Positions 9,744-17,693 of a DNA stretch of 64,000 nt are shown piece by piece. This stretch comes from an uncultured Parabacteroides sp. (GTDB taxonomy: Bacteria > Bacteroidota > Bacteroidia > Bacteroidales > Tannerellaceae). Below the pieces are notes generated by a model. The model worked only from the letters and a program-made list of their open reading frames with translations. It was not told the DNA's origin and searched no databases. Made by a program: the position numbers and the translations under genes. The DNA is taken from NCBI GenBank assembly GCA_944325355.1, contig CALUZS010000009.1:1-64000 (forward strand), in the 5' to 3' direction. The stretch's first letter is position 1. Each line of letters begins with the position of its first letter.

Positions 9744-10330
9744 TACTTTATTCTAATACCATTAAAAATTAAATTCATCACATTATCTCGTCGACGGATA
9801 CGGTCAGATATATTATCACCCATAACCCCTCGTATATAAGGAACTTCCAATCCTTTCAAAGCATGATGCAGGACTAATGCCGTAATATCTACATCCGGCA
9901 TCTGAAAAATGCCTTCCTCTATACCAGAAGACAATATTTTTTTCAAAAGTTCTATCTCCCGCAAATCAAAACTCTTCCGGACAGCTTCAACCCTCCAAAT
10001 ATCCCGAAAGAAATTCGCACGAAGTGTCCCATTCCTAAATACAATCATTTTTATCGCATCTAAACGCGTATATATGAAAGTTATCAGCTTCTCATCTGCC
10101 GGCAAATCTTTTGATGCTACTTCTGAGAGCATTTTATACAAACGATTCAATTCAGAAGTTACAACAGCCGTATAAATTTCTTCCTTACTTTTGAAGTAAG
10201 TATATAAAGTCCGCCGTCCTTTCTTAGAAGCCAATGCAATATCATTCATCGTCGTATTGTCAACGCCATCACGGGCAAACAATTGCCTGGCGACATCGAC
10301 CAGCATATCCCGAGTCTTTGATACTGTCAT
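9743..10330 (-). CDS. TetR-family transcriptional regulator
   Basis: A 195-residue protein with the TetR N-terminal helix-turn-helix (about residues 5-55; DGVDNTTMNDIALASKKG then RTLYTYFKSKEEIY). The remaining all-helical part would bind a ligand, perhaps an acyl-CoA given the downstream genes (inference). It is the first gene of a four-gene operon with FabH-like, FabG-like and pseudouridine synthase genes, so it likely controls its own operon. Confidence 0.88.
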   Translation of the reverse strand: MTVSKTRDMLVDVARQLFARDGVDNTTMNDIALASKKGRRTLYTYFKSKEEIYTAVVTSELNRLYKMLSEVASKDLPADEKLITFIYTRLDAIKMIVFRNGTLRANFFRDIWRVEAVRKSFDLREIELLKKILSSGIEEGIFQMPDVDITALVLHHALKGLEVPYIRGVMGDNISDRIRRRDNVMNLIFNGIRIK

Positions 10331-10364
10331 TGTCTATTGCATTTACCGATTAATAATTGCGCGG

Positions 10365-10396
10365 CAAAATTACTGATAAAGATAACATAAAACAAG
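10365..10396 (-). promoter_or_regulatory. Predicted promoter of the TetR-FabH-FabG operon
   Basis: On the minus strand the -7 element TAATTTTG (plus coordinates 10365-10372) lies 35 bases before the TetR start codon. A partial -33 element (CTTG, 10393-10396) is 20 bases further up. It faces away from the initiator tRNA promoter. Confidence 0.5.
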
Positions 10397-10420
10397 GAAA
10401 TGAAAAAAACTTGCGATTTT

Positions 10421-10452
10421 TTTGCAAGTTTGGAAAACTTTGCATACCTTTG
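10421..10452 (+). promoter_or_regulatory. Promoter of the initiator tRNA gene
   Basis: A full match to the Bacteroidetes consensus: TTTG at 10421-10424, a 20-base spacer and TACCTTTG at 10445-10452. The mature tRNA would begin 27 bases after the -7 element. Confidence 0.75.
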
Positions 10453-10479
10453 CAACGCTTTTAAGAAATAAAGATACAT

Positions 10480-10551
<72 letters not shown>

Positions 10552-10570
10552 CTAAAGAAACAATATTTTA

Positions 10571-10606
10571 AAGGCGGTTTATCGTAAAGATATACCGCCT
10601 TTTCTT
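10571..10606 (+). terminator. Terminator of the initiator tRNA gene
   Basis: An 8-bp stem AAGGCGGT / ACCGCCTT with a short AT-rich inner part, followed by TTTCTT. It begins 20 bases after the tRNA. Confidence 0.8.
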
Positions 10607-10681
10607 ATTAAGCAATACATTTTTATTCATAGGGCGTTTTTACAATTATAAATTATTTATATGCAATTCCGATTTGCAACA

Positions 10682-10733
10682 ACGCGACAAGAGGTCTTTT
10701 GAAAATAAATTTTCAAAAGACCTCTTGTCGCGT
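10682..10733. repeat. 52-bp near-perfect palindrome (25-bp arms, 2-base centre)
   Basis: Left arm 10682-10706 and right arm 10709-10733 are exact reverse complements, separated only by AA. It lies between the tRNA terminator and the end of the minus-strand phosphatase gene, 32 bases from the latter's stop. There is no clear T-tract on either side, so it is not a textbook terminator, although it could still act as one or protect a 3' end. Confidence 0.9.
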
Positions 10734-10764
10734 CAAAATAAGCTCTCTAAAAAACGCTTCTATC

Positions 10765-11490
10765 TCATTTAAGACTCTTATTATTCTCAAACAACGGCTT
10801 AAGCAACGCTATTTCTTTTGTTGAAACTTTCAAACGCTCCAAAGCCTGACGATAAATACCTAACCGATGCAAATCAGAACCTATCAAATCGTAAGTACCT
10901 TCCTTCAAGAAACGCATTGCCTTTTCATAAGGCAACCGTCCATAAACACCACATAAAGACATGATGTTTAATTGAAACAAATAACCCTTCTGCTTTAATT
11001 GCCTATAATCCTGTTCTTCCATATACATGTATCTTTCAGGATGGGCTATTATTGGAGTATATCCGGACAATGTCACCTTATAAAGCATATTCCAAAAGTC
11101 AGCCGGAGCAGACATATAAGAGGTTTCTACCAACAGAAAAGAATTTCCTAATGTACACGGATTTTCATTCAACCGATCATAAAAAGACATATCCAACATG
11201 TACTCTCCTGCCAAATGGAAAGAGATACCAGAAGGACACTCTTTAAGAAAAAGTTCAAATTGTTCCTGCAAATATTTCCGATTATTCTTAGGACACTCCT
11301 CCATATTATGAGGAGTAAGCCAGATTTCTTTTACACCGACCTGTTCCAACCACTTTATAGCTTCCTTTGCTTTTTCAATAGATGGCATACCGTCATCTAC
11401 TCCCGGTAATAAATGGCAATGCACATCCGTCATGCCATCCAATAAACCGGTAGAAAGAAATTTTTTCTTGGAACTAAAAATCGAAAACAT
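10765..11490 (-). CDS. PHP-type protein-tyrosine phosphatase (CpsB/YwqE-like)
   Basis: A 241-residue PHP-fold enzyme with metal-binding motifs in order: DVHCHLLPGVDDG near residue 22, TPH near 59, AGEYML near 96, AHPERY near 146 and GSDLH near 208. CpsB/YwqE-type members are manganese-dependent phosphatases that dephosphorylate BY-kinases controlling polysaccharide export. It follows the BY-kinase gene with 5 bases between them, so kinase and phosphatase are co-expressed. It replaces the low-molecular-weight Wzb phosphatase of enterobacteria. Cytoplasmic. Confidence 0.9.
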   Translation of the reverse strand: MFSIFSSKKKFLSTGLLDGMTDVHCHLLPGVDDGMPSIEKAKEAIKWLEQVGVKEIWLTPHNMEECPKNNRKYLQEQFELFLKECPSGISFHLAGEYMLDMSFYDRLNENPCTLGNSFLLVETSYMSAPADFWNMLYKVTLSGYTPIIAHPERYMYMEEQDYRQLKQKGYLFQLNIMSLCGVYGRLPYEKAMRFLKEGTYDLIGSDLHRLGIYRQALERLKVSTKEIALLKPLFENNKSLK

Positions 11491-11495
11491 CCTTT

Positions 11496-13886
11496 TTATT
11501 TATTACTTTTCTTTTGTTCATCAAAACCATAGCCGTACCCGTATCCATAACCATAGCCGTACCCGTATCCATAACGTGTAGATTTAAATTCCGTCCCATT
11601 CAATACGATACTCATGTTATTAAATTTCTGTTCACGATACAAACGTTCCACTTCCGGAAGCATCCGTTTGTCAAAGACATTAGCACGTATCACATAGATT
11701 GTCAAATCCACAGTTCTATTAATAATTGCCGCATCCGCAACAACAGCTGCCGGGACATTATCAATAATTACGTAATCGTATCTTTTTTTCAGCTCATCAA
11801 TCAACAAATCCAACCGCTTACTCAACAACAATTCAGCCGGATTCGGAGGAACAGGTCCCGCATAGATGATATCCAACGACGGATGCAATTCTCCTTTTAC
11901 AATAATATCATCTATATTCGAAATATGCCCCGACAAATAGTTGGTCACTCCTTGTTTGTTCTTTCCGTACACATGACCGGAAAGAGTCCCTTTTCGAATA
12001 TCCAAATCCAGCAAAACCACGTTCTTTCCAGTCAGAGCTATCGTCATCGCCAAATTACAAGAGACAAAAGTTTTTCCCGAACCAGGATTCATTGAAATAA
12101 GCTGGATTACTTTCATATCATCCTTCTTGACACGCATGAAATCCATATTCGTACGGATAATACGAAAAGCCTCCGATATGGAATCACGACCGCCTTCCCG
12201 TACCACAATTTCATTCTTCTCTCCTTTATCCTTCGCCGGAACTTCTCCCAAAAATGGAATTGTCAATACATTTTCGATATCTTTTCGACCATGCACTTTT
12301 GTATCCATCGTGAACATCAACCACAAGATACCGCTCGGTATTGCCAATCCTAACACAATAGCAGCAAACCCAACGATCAATACTTTCGGAGAAACCGGTT
12401 CGCTTTTACCTAAAGCAGGATCTATCACACGGACATTACTTTCTGCAATTGCCTGGCTCAAGGCGTTTTCTTCCCGCTTATTCAGCAAATAAAGATACAA
12501 CTCCTCCTTGATTTTCTGTTGACGCTCTACTGTTAACACGTATTTCTGCTGAGAAGGTACGTCCGACAATTTCTCTTCGGTCTGTTTTTCCTGCAACTGC
12601 AAATTTCGCTGCTGGATTTCCAATCCTACAATAAAATTATCTATAGAACGAATTATGCTACTCCTCATCGAAACAAGCGCATGGTTCAAATCCTGAACCA
12701 CCGGATTATTCTCACTACTATTCTTTACAAAACGATCTCTTTTCAATAAATTCTCATTGTATTCGCTAATCGCCTGCTGAATGCCAGCGTCATCTACTCC
12801 CGTATTTGCAGGAATCGGATTCAACGCATTATTAGGGTCTACCAGATACTCTTTTATATATTGAGCCAGCTTCAACTGGTTCTCTACACTTAAGCTTACC
12901 TGTTTAAAATCACCTTTGAACTTTGTCCAAAGCCCTGTCTCAGTCACAATATCCGTTAACTGATTCTCTTTTTTATATTTTTCGATTTCTGTATCGACAT
13001 TACCCAATTCTGCTTCTATCACTTTTAACCGGTCTGCAATAAAATTAGTCGTATTGACCGTAACCCGGTTCTTATCATCGATAGCATCTTTGTTTGAAAC
13101 ATCAATCAACGTATTCAACACATCAGATGCTCGTTCAGCAGACTCATCCTGCAAACTTAAATTAATAATTGTAGCAGTCTTACTTGCCAAAGCGGATTGT
13201 AGCGTTTCATTATAATATTCCGCAACACTTGCTGTCCGAGATTTGGTTACTTCTATTTTCTTTCCAAAATTTTCGTCTGAAGGATTATAATATAATGTAG
13301 GAGCAACCATTACCATTCCTATCGGAGTCTCTACGGAAGTTTTCAGTGAAACTTCCATTACATCATCATATTCAACTTCATCTCCCTCTATCGTATACAT
13401 TACAAAATCAGACAGCTTCACTTTATCTGCAGACAGAGGTGTAACAACCAAAGACAATTTCTGCTCCTCCCCTGTTCCCGGGAAAGACACTTGGATTGGA
13501 GACTTCTTATACAGCTCAGACAACCGCAAACCATTCCGCTGCTTATACGAAATATCCAGACGTAATCGCCTAACCACCTCTTGCATCAACCTTTTGGATT
13601 TATAAACCAAAACTTCGTTATCAGCATTCCGGGACACGCCGAACATTCCCATATCTTGGAACATGGATGCAGCTCCGCCTATTGAACCTCCGCTTCCTTT
13701 TTCATCTTTTATCAAAACAGATGCCTGACGCTCGTAAATCGGATTAACGCAACATAAATACAAAAAAGCCAAACCCAAACAAACAATAACGGAAAGAATA
13801 TACCATTTCCAGTTGGCGTACACAATTTGCACCAAATCTGCTATGTTAATTACTTCTTCCTTTTCTTCCACCTGAGAATTTTCCAT
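11496..13886 (-). CDS. Polysaccharide co-polymerase / BY-type tyrosine kinase (Wzc-like)
   Basis: A 796-residue inner-membrane protein. The N-terminal Wzz region (about residues 10-110) follows a first membrane segment (WYILSVIVCLGLAFLYL), then comes a large periplasmic coiled-coil part (about 270-490), a second membrane segment near 510-530, and a cytoplasmic ATPase (about 580-770) with Walker A NPGSGKT, Walker A' LLDLDIRKG and Walker B YVIIDNVPA. The C-terminal tail is a run of Tyr-Gly repeats (eight Tyr) before the closing FDEQKKSNK. These tyrosines are the likely autophosphorylation cluster. It controls chain length and export of a surface polysaccharide with the adjacent Wza-like lipoprotein; the gap to that gene is 10 bases. 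Confidence 0.92.
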   Translation of the reverse strand: MENSQVEEKEEVINIADLVQIVYANWKWYILSVIVCLGLAFLYLCCVNPIYERQASVLIKDEKGSGGSIGGAASMFQDMGMFGVSRNADNEVLVYKSKRLMQEVVRRLRLDISYKQRNGLRLSELYKKSPIQVSFPGTGEEQKLSLVVTPLSADKVKLSDFVMYTIEGDEVEYDDVMEVSLKTSVETPIGMVMVAPTLYYNPSDENFGKKIEVTKSRTASVAEYYNETLQSALASKTATIINLSLQDESAERASDVLNTLIDVSNKDAIDDKNRVTVNTTNFIADRLKVIEAELGNVDTEIEKYKKENQLTDIVTETGLWTKFKGDFKQVSLSVENQLKLAQYIKEYLVDPNNALNPIPANTGVDDAGIQQAISEYNENLLKRDRFVKNSSENNPVVQDLNHALVSMRSSIIRSIDNFIVGLEIQQRNLQLQEKQTEEKLSDVPSQQKYVLTVERQQKIKEELYLYLLNKREENALSQAIAESNVRVIDPALGKSEPVSPKVLIVGFAAIVLGLAIPSGILWLMFTMDTKVHGRKDIENVLTIPFLGEVPAKDKGEKNEIVVREGGRDSISEAFRIIRTNMDFMRVKKDDMKVIQLISMNPGSGKTFVSCNLAMTIALTGKNVVLLDLDIRKGTLSGHVYGKNKQGVTNYLSGHISNIDDIIVKGELHPSLDIIYAGPVPPNPAELLLSKRLDLLIDELKKRYDYVIIDNVPAAVVADAAIINRTVDLTIYVIRANVFDKRMLPEVERLYREQKFNNMSIVLNGTEFKSTRYGYGYGYGYGYGYGYGFDEQKKSNK
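11527..11574 (-). repeat. Two exact 24-bp tandem repeats inside the kinase tyrosine tail
   Basis: Units 11527-11550 and 11551-11574 are identical, beginning CCATAGCCGTACCCGTATCC. Each encodes four Tyr-Gly pairs. Gain or loss of a unit would change the tyrosine number by four without shifting the frame. Confidence 0.9.
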
Positions 13887-13896
13887 ACCGTTCTAT

Positions 13897-14697
13897 TTAT
13901 CTCAATACAAAAATAGTTACCAACAACGATGCTATCGAAGCCAATACCGAAGTCGCCGACAACCACACATTCACCGAATTATTCTGGTTTATTTCACTCT
14001 GTCCGATTTTCGCTTTATTCGGTTGTACATATACAACATCATTTTGTTGCAAATAAAAATAAGGAGAAGTCATTATATCCGATGAACGCAAATCCAAATA
14101 GGCAATATTCCTCTCTCCATCTTTTTCACGGACAACGGCAACCCTGTCACGGCGACCATAAATCGTCAAGTCTCCTGCCATACTTAACGCATCCAAAAGA
14201 GTTACCCGTTCCCCCGTAATGGAAAAAGATCCCGGACGAGAAACCTCACCTAACACAGACACTTTAAAGTTCTGGAACTGGATAGTCACTACGGCATCTT
14301 TCACAAGACCTTCCGAAATCAAACGCTCTTTAATTACTTTTGTCAATTCCTCCCGGGTCAGTCCTTCCGCCTTGATTTTCCCAAGCACCGGAAAATCAAT
14401 ATTTCCTTCCGAATCGACCGTATATCCTAAAATGCGCTGTGTATAGTTTTGTGCGCCATCCGGACCCAATTGGTAAGATACAAGGGGCATATTAAACGGT
14501 ACGACCAATTCCGGGTCTTTACTATTGACCATAATCGAAAGAATATCCTTTTTCTGTATTACAATCTCATACGATTGTTCTACGGTTTGCTTCTCTTCCT
14601 TATCAACATCTTGAAAATACACAACTTTCTTTGATGAGTTACAACTTGCCAAAAGAAAGCATATAAGTCCAAATGATATTAACTTTCTAATTTCCAT
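13897..14697 (-). CDS. Wza-like polysaccharide export lipoprotein
   Basis: An outer-membrane polysaccharide export protein. The chosen ATG at 14695-14697 gives a clean signal peptide with lipobox LLASC (Cys19); ten further residues are possible from an upstream start. A Poly_export domain (about residues 45-140) and a SLBB domain (about 145-225, LGEVSRPGSFSI) follow, with a hydrophobic C-terminal segment (VLASIASLLVTIFVLR) like the membrane-spanning helix of Wza. First gene of the three-gene export operon; it forms the outer-membrane channel. Confidence 0.92.
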   Translation of the reverse strand: MEIRKLISFGLICFLLASCNSSKKVVYFQDVDKEEKQTVEQSYEIVIQKKDILSIMVNSKDPELVVPFNMPLVSYQLGPDGAQNYTQRILGYTVDSEGNIDFPVLGKIKAEGLTREELTKVIKERLISEGLVKDAVVTIQFQNFKVSVLGEVSRPGSFSITGERVTLLDALSMAGDLTIYGRRDRVAVVREKDGERNIAYLDLRSSDIMTSPYFYLQQNDVVYVQPNKAKIGQSEINQNNSVNVWLSATSVLASIASLLVTIFVLR

Positions 14698-14854
14698 CCC
14701 TATATTTTCTATTCTACAAATTACCAACTTTTTTAATCCGCCAAATGAAATACAAAATAAAAGAAGTATTCCCTAAAAACAAAGAAATACGACAAAAAAA
14801 TCCATACCCCATTTTACTACACAAAATAAAATCCGCTTCCAAAAATTTCGGATG

Positions 14855-14885
14855 CAAAAATACTGCTTTTCCTACAAATTCCAAA
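14855..14885 (-). promoter_or_regulatory. Promoter of the polysaccharide export operon
   Basis: On the minus strand TTTG (14882-14885), a 19-base spacer and TATTTTTG (14855-14862): a full match to the Bacteroidetes consensus. The leader to the Wza-like start codon is about 150 bases. Confidence 0.7.
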
Positions 14886-15044
14886 CAAAAAACAATATCA
14901 GATACAAATCCGTTCTCTTAAAAAGGCACATTACAAATATAAACGAAAATGTATATCCACAACAAACCTTATGCAGAATCCAGTATAAATACAAATTATC
15001 AATAGAGAGAGAATACAAAAAGGAGAGTTCGGAAATTTTATCGA

Positions 15045-15074
15045 TTGATGTTTGCTATAAAAAGATTACTTTTG
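15045..15074 (+). promoter_or_regulatory. Predicted promoter of the DUF4199 operon
   Basis: The -7 element TACTTTTG at 15067-15074 lies 31 bases before the ATG. A partial -33 element (TTGA, 15045-15048) is 18 bases upstream. Confidence 0.55.
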
Positions 15075-15105
15075 CCACCATAATACAGATTCTTATAATA
15101 TAACA

Positions 15106-15639
15106 ATGGTAGACAATAAAGAATTTCTATTCAAAGGAGCAATGTATTACGGCTTTATTTTGGGGCTATACTGGGCTTTCAAATACATTTTTTTCATCAT
15201 AAGCCTTTACATATCTTCTTTCTATTTGATTTTTATTGGGATGAGTTTGGCAGTCCCTTTTATAGCCGGATATCTGACATTGAAATACAAGGAGAAAATT
15301 GGTGGATTCATCCGTTTCTCCCATGCCTGGCAATTCGGGGTGTGGCTCTATTTTTTCGCGGCATTGATTGTTTCGATAGAGCATTTTATCTTTTACCAAT
15401 ATATCGCGCCGCCCGACTTCATAAAAGAATCGTTAGAACAGACAATGAACTTGTTAAAAGATTACAAACCGGCAATCCAGGCAACTGAAGCAATTGAGCA
15501 GATAGACATCCGTCCTATCTCGCTTACTATCCAAGGAATATTCAACAACATCTTCTACGGAATCATATTGTCTATCCCAGTTGCTTTCTTTGTCTCCAAA
15601 CATAATAACAACACATCTTCCCAACAAACAAATATTTAA
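15106..15639 (+). CDS. DUF4199 family membrane protein
   Basis: A 177-residue protein with four predicted membrane segments (about residues 8-30, 35-58, 75-98 and 145-165), matching the DUF4199 family common in Bacteroidetes. Function unknown. It is the first gene of a five-gene operon and sits 8 bases upstream of a GT2 glycosyltransferase, a pairing I recall as common in Bacteroidales, suggesting a link to lipid-linked sugar transfer (inference). Confidence 0.75.
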   Translation: MVDNKEFLFKGAMYYGFILGLYWAFKYIFFIISLYISSFYLIFIGMSLAVPFIAGYLTLKYKEKIGGFIRFSHAWQFGVWLYFFAALIVSIEHFIFYQYIAPPDFIKESLEQTMNLLKDYKPAIQATEAIEQIDIRPISLTIQGIFNNIFYGIILSIPVAFFVSKHNNNTSSQQTNI

Positions 15640-15647
15640 TATACAAA

Positions 15648-16598
15648 ATGGATATTTCGATAGTCATACCTTTATATAATGAAGCGGAATCCCTTCCAGA
15701 ACTCTACGACTGGATAAAAAGAGTTGTCGATAAAAACCATTTCAGCTACGAAATTATTTTTGTCAGCGATGGAAGCACGGACAATTCCTGGGAAATCATC
15801 GAATCCCTTAAACAGAAAGACGAAAATGTAAAAGGTATAAAATTCCGCAGAAATTACGGGAAATCTCCGGGATTGCAATGTGGATTTACTCGAGCGGAAG
15901 GAGATGTCATCATTACAATGGACGCCGACTTGCAAGACAGCCCGGATGAAATACCAGAACTATACCGTATGATTGTAAAAGACGGATACGATCTTGTTTC
16001 CGGCTGGAAAAAAAAACGGTACGACCCATTATCGAAGACCATACCTACCAAATTATTCAATGCTACCGCCCGAAAGTTTTCCGGAATACATAATCTGCAT
16101 GATTTCAACTGCGGGCTTAAAGCATACAGGAAAGAGGTCGTAAAAAACATCGAATTATATAACGATATGCACCGCTATATTCCTTACCTTGCAAAAATAG
16201 CGGGATTTAACAAAATCGGTGAAAAAATAGTCCACCACCAAGCTCGCAAATATGGAAAATCAAAATTTGGGATGGACCGTTTTGTCAATGGATATTTGGA
16301 TTTAATCACCTTATGGTTCACCTCCCGCTTCGGAAAAAAACCGATGCATTTTTTTGGACTCTGGGGAAGCATCATGTTCTTCATTGGTTTCATTGCACTG
16401 ATTATCGTATTAAGCATGAAATTCATATCAATGATAGAAGGGAACCTTCGGCCTTTAGTAACAAGCTCGCCTTATTTTTACATTTCTTTAACTGGAATGA
16501 TTTTAGGGACACAGCTATTTTTAGCCGGATTCATCGGAGAACTTATCTCAAGAAATTCAACTACACGGAACAAATACAAAATAGAAAAAGAAATATGA
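15648..16598 (+). CDS. GT2 glycosyltransferase (DPM1/ArnC/GtrB-like)
   Basis: A 316-residue membrane-anchored GT-A enzyme. The catalytic domain (about residues 3-225) shows VIPLYNEAESLPELY at the start, the metal-binding DAD at 92-94 and an ARKYGKSKFG segment typical of polyprenyl-phosphate sugar transferases. Two C-terminal membrane helices follow (about 235-260 and 275-300). Such enzymes move a sugar from a nucleotide to undecaprenyl phosphate. Its stop overlaps the next start (ATGA). It lies divergent from the polysaccharide export genes, and a functional link is possible but unproven. Confidence 0.9.
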   Translation: MDISIVIPLYNEAESLPELYDWIKRVVDKNHFSYEIIFVSDGSTDNSWEIIESLKQKDENVKGIKFRRNYGKSPGLQCGFTRAEGDVIITMDADLQDSPDEIPELYRMIVKDGYDLVSGWKKKRYDPLSKTIPTKLFNATARKFSGIHNLHDFNCGLKAYRKEVVKNIELYNDMHRYIPYLAKIAGFNKIGEKIVHHQARKYGKSKFGMDRFVNGYLDLITLWFTSRFGKKPMHFFGLWGSIMFFIGFIALIIVLSMKFISMIEGNLRPLVTSSPYFYISLTGMILGTQLFLAGFIGELISRNSTTRNKYKIEKEI

Positions 16599-17113
16599 AC
16601 TTAATGCAACTCATCAATAAACGATGCTCTGTCAGAAACTATTCTGACACACCCGTTGAAAAGGAAAAAATCGAATATCTGTTGGAAGCCGCCAGGTTAG
16701 CGCCTTCAGCTACCAACGCACAACCATGGAAGTTTTTATTGATTACTTCACCCGAGCAATTGGGAAAGGTATACTCCTGCTATCCCCGGGAGTGGATAAA
16801 AAACGCACCGGCTTGTATCATCATATATGTAGACCATGCACAATCATGGAAAAGAGCTTCCGACGGGAAAGACCATGCAGACATTGACGCAGCCATTGCA
16901 GCCGAACATATCTGTCTGGCTGCAGCAGAACAAGATTTAGGGTCTTGCTGGGTTTGCAATTTCAATACGGAACTTTGCCGTGAACTGTTTCCGCAGAACG
17001 AAACACTTGAACCGGTTATTTTGATTCCTTTCGGCTATCCCAAAGACCCGGAAGTATTCACAAACACACCTAAAAAGAGAAAAAAATTGGACGAAATCAT
17101 AGAACGTTATTAA
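16595..17113 (+). CDS. Nitroreductase family protein
   Basis: A 172-residue FMN-dependent nitroreductase-like protein; the start codon overlaps the GT2 stop in an ATGA arrangement. Visible family motifs are the N-terminal RCSVRNYSDTPV, the FMN-binding ARLAPSATNAQPW and the late AAEQDLGSCWVC. These enzymes reduce nitro groups or quinones with NAD(P)H; the natural substrate is unknown. A much longer frame beginning at 16313 overlaps GT2 and is not real. Confidence 0.88.
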   Translation: MNLMQLINKRCSVRNYSDTPVEKEKIEYLLEAARLAPSATNAQPWKFLLITSPEQLGKVYSCYPREWIKNAPACIIIYVDHAQSWKRASDGKDHADIDAAIAAEHICLAAAEQDLGSCWVCNFNTELCRELFPQNETLEPVILIPFGYPKDPEVFTNTPKKRKKLDEIIERY

Positions 17114-17121
17114 AAAAGCCA

Positions 17122-17685
17122 ATGTCATTTTTTGAAATCTTATTGCTTGCAATCGGTCTCTCGATGGACAGCTTGGCTGTTTCCATCACCAGTGGGACCA
17201 TGATTCGTTGCTGTACCGTCCGAAACATGATTAAAGTAGGTTGCATAATGGCAGCCTTTCAAGCAGGTTTTGCTGCCATCGGATATTTGTTCGGTATCGG
17301 TTTCCGTTCCATGATTGAGACATTCGATCATTGGCTTGCATTCATCCTTTTACTATATCTCGGAGGAAAAATGATTTGGGAAAGCCTTTCTCCGAAAAAA
17401 GAGGACAAAAAAATTAACCCACTCCGCATGAAAACGCTTTGCGGATTGGGTATTGCGACAAGCATCGATGCTTTGGCTGTTGGAATATCTTTAGCCATTC
17501 TTCACACGCCATTATCATCATTGCTGCTGGCTATTATGATTGTAACTTTTTTGTTTTCAGCTTCCGGCATATATGCCGGTAACAAGTTCGGGAACAAATA
17601 CAATTTACGTTTCGATTTACTAGGAGGTATCATCCTTATCTTAATCGGAATTAAAATATTGATTGAACACTTATTTTTAAATTAA
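17122..17685 (+). CDS. mntP: Manganese efflux pump MntP
   Basis: A 187-residue inner-membrane protein with six predicted helices in two repeated halves. Each half has the conserved acidic motif expected for MntP: GLSMDSLAVSI near residue 13 and GIATSIDALAVGIS near 110. It exports Mn2+ to prevent toxicity. Eight bases separate it from the nitroreductase. In many bacteria the gene is controlled by a yybP-ykoY riboswitch; none is seen here because the gene lies inside an operon. Confidence 0.9.
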   Translation: MSFFEILLLAIGLSMDSLAVSITSGTMIRCCTVRNMIKVGCIMAAFQAGFAAIGYLFGIGFRSMIETFDHWLAFILLLYLGGKMIWESLSPKKEDKKINPLRMKTLCGLGIATSIDALAVGISLAILHTPLSSLLLAIMIVTFLFSASGIYAGNKFGNKYNLRFDLLGGIILILIGIKILIEHLFLN

Positions 17686-17693
17686 TTCACACC

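Larger units (their letters stand above)
14698..15105. other. 408-base AT-rich divergent intergenic region
   Basis: It holds the divergent promoters of the export operon (14855-14885, minus) and of the DUF4199 operon (15045-15074, plus). The export operon would have a long leader of about 150 bases, in which I see no clear hairpin or known riboswitch. An open frame at 14852-15103 is probably not a gene because it spans both promoters. Confidence 0.6.

Noticed and set aside
11521..11580. Tandem repeats as a CRISPR array.
   Set aside because: Units are contiguous, coding in frame and without spacers.
14852..15103. Plus-strand open frame of 83 codons between the export operon and DUF4199.
   Set aside because: It covers both divergent promoters, is Lys/Ile/Tyr rich from AT bias, lacks a ribosome-binding site and resembles no family.
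16313..16594. Longer start for the nitroreductase inside the GT2 gene.
   Set aside because: It would overlap 280 bases of a well-supported gene; the ATGA junction and family start fit 16595.
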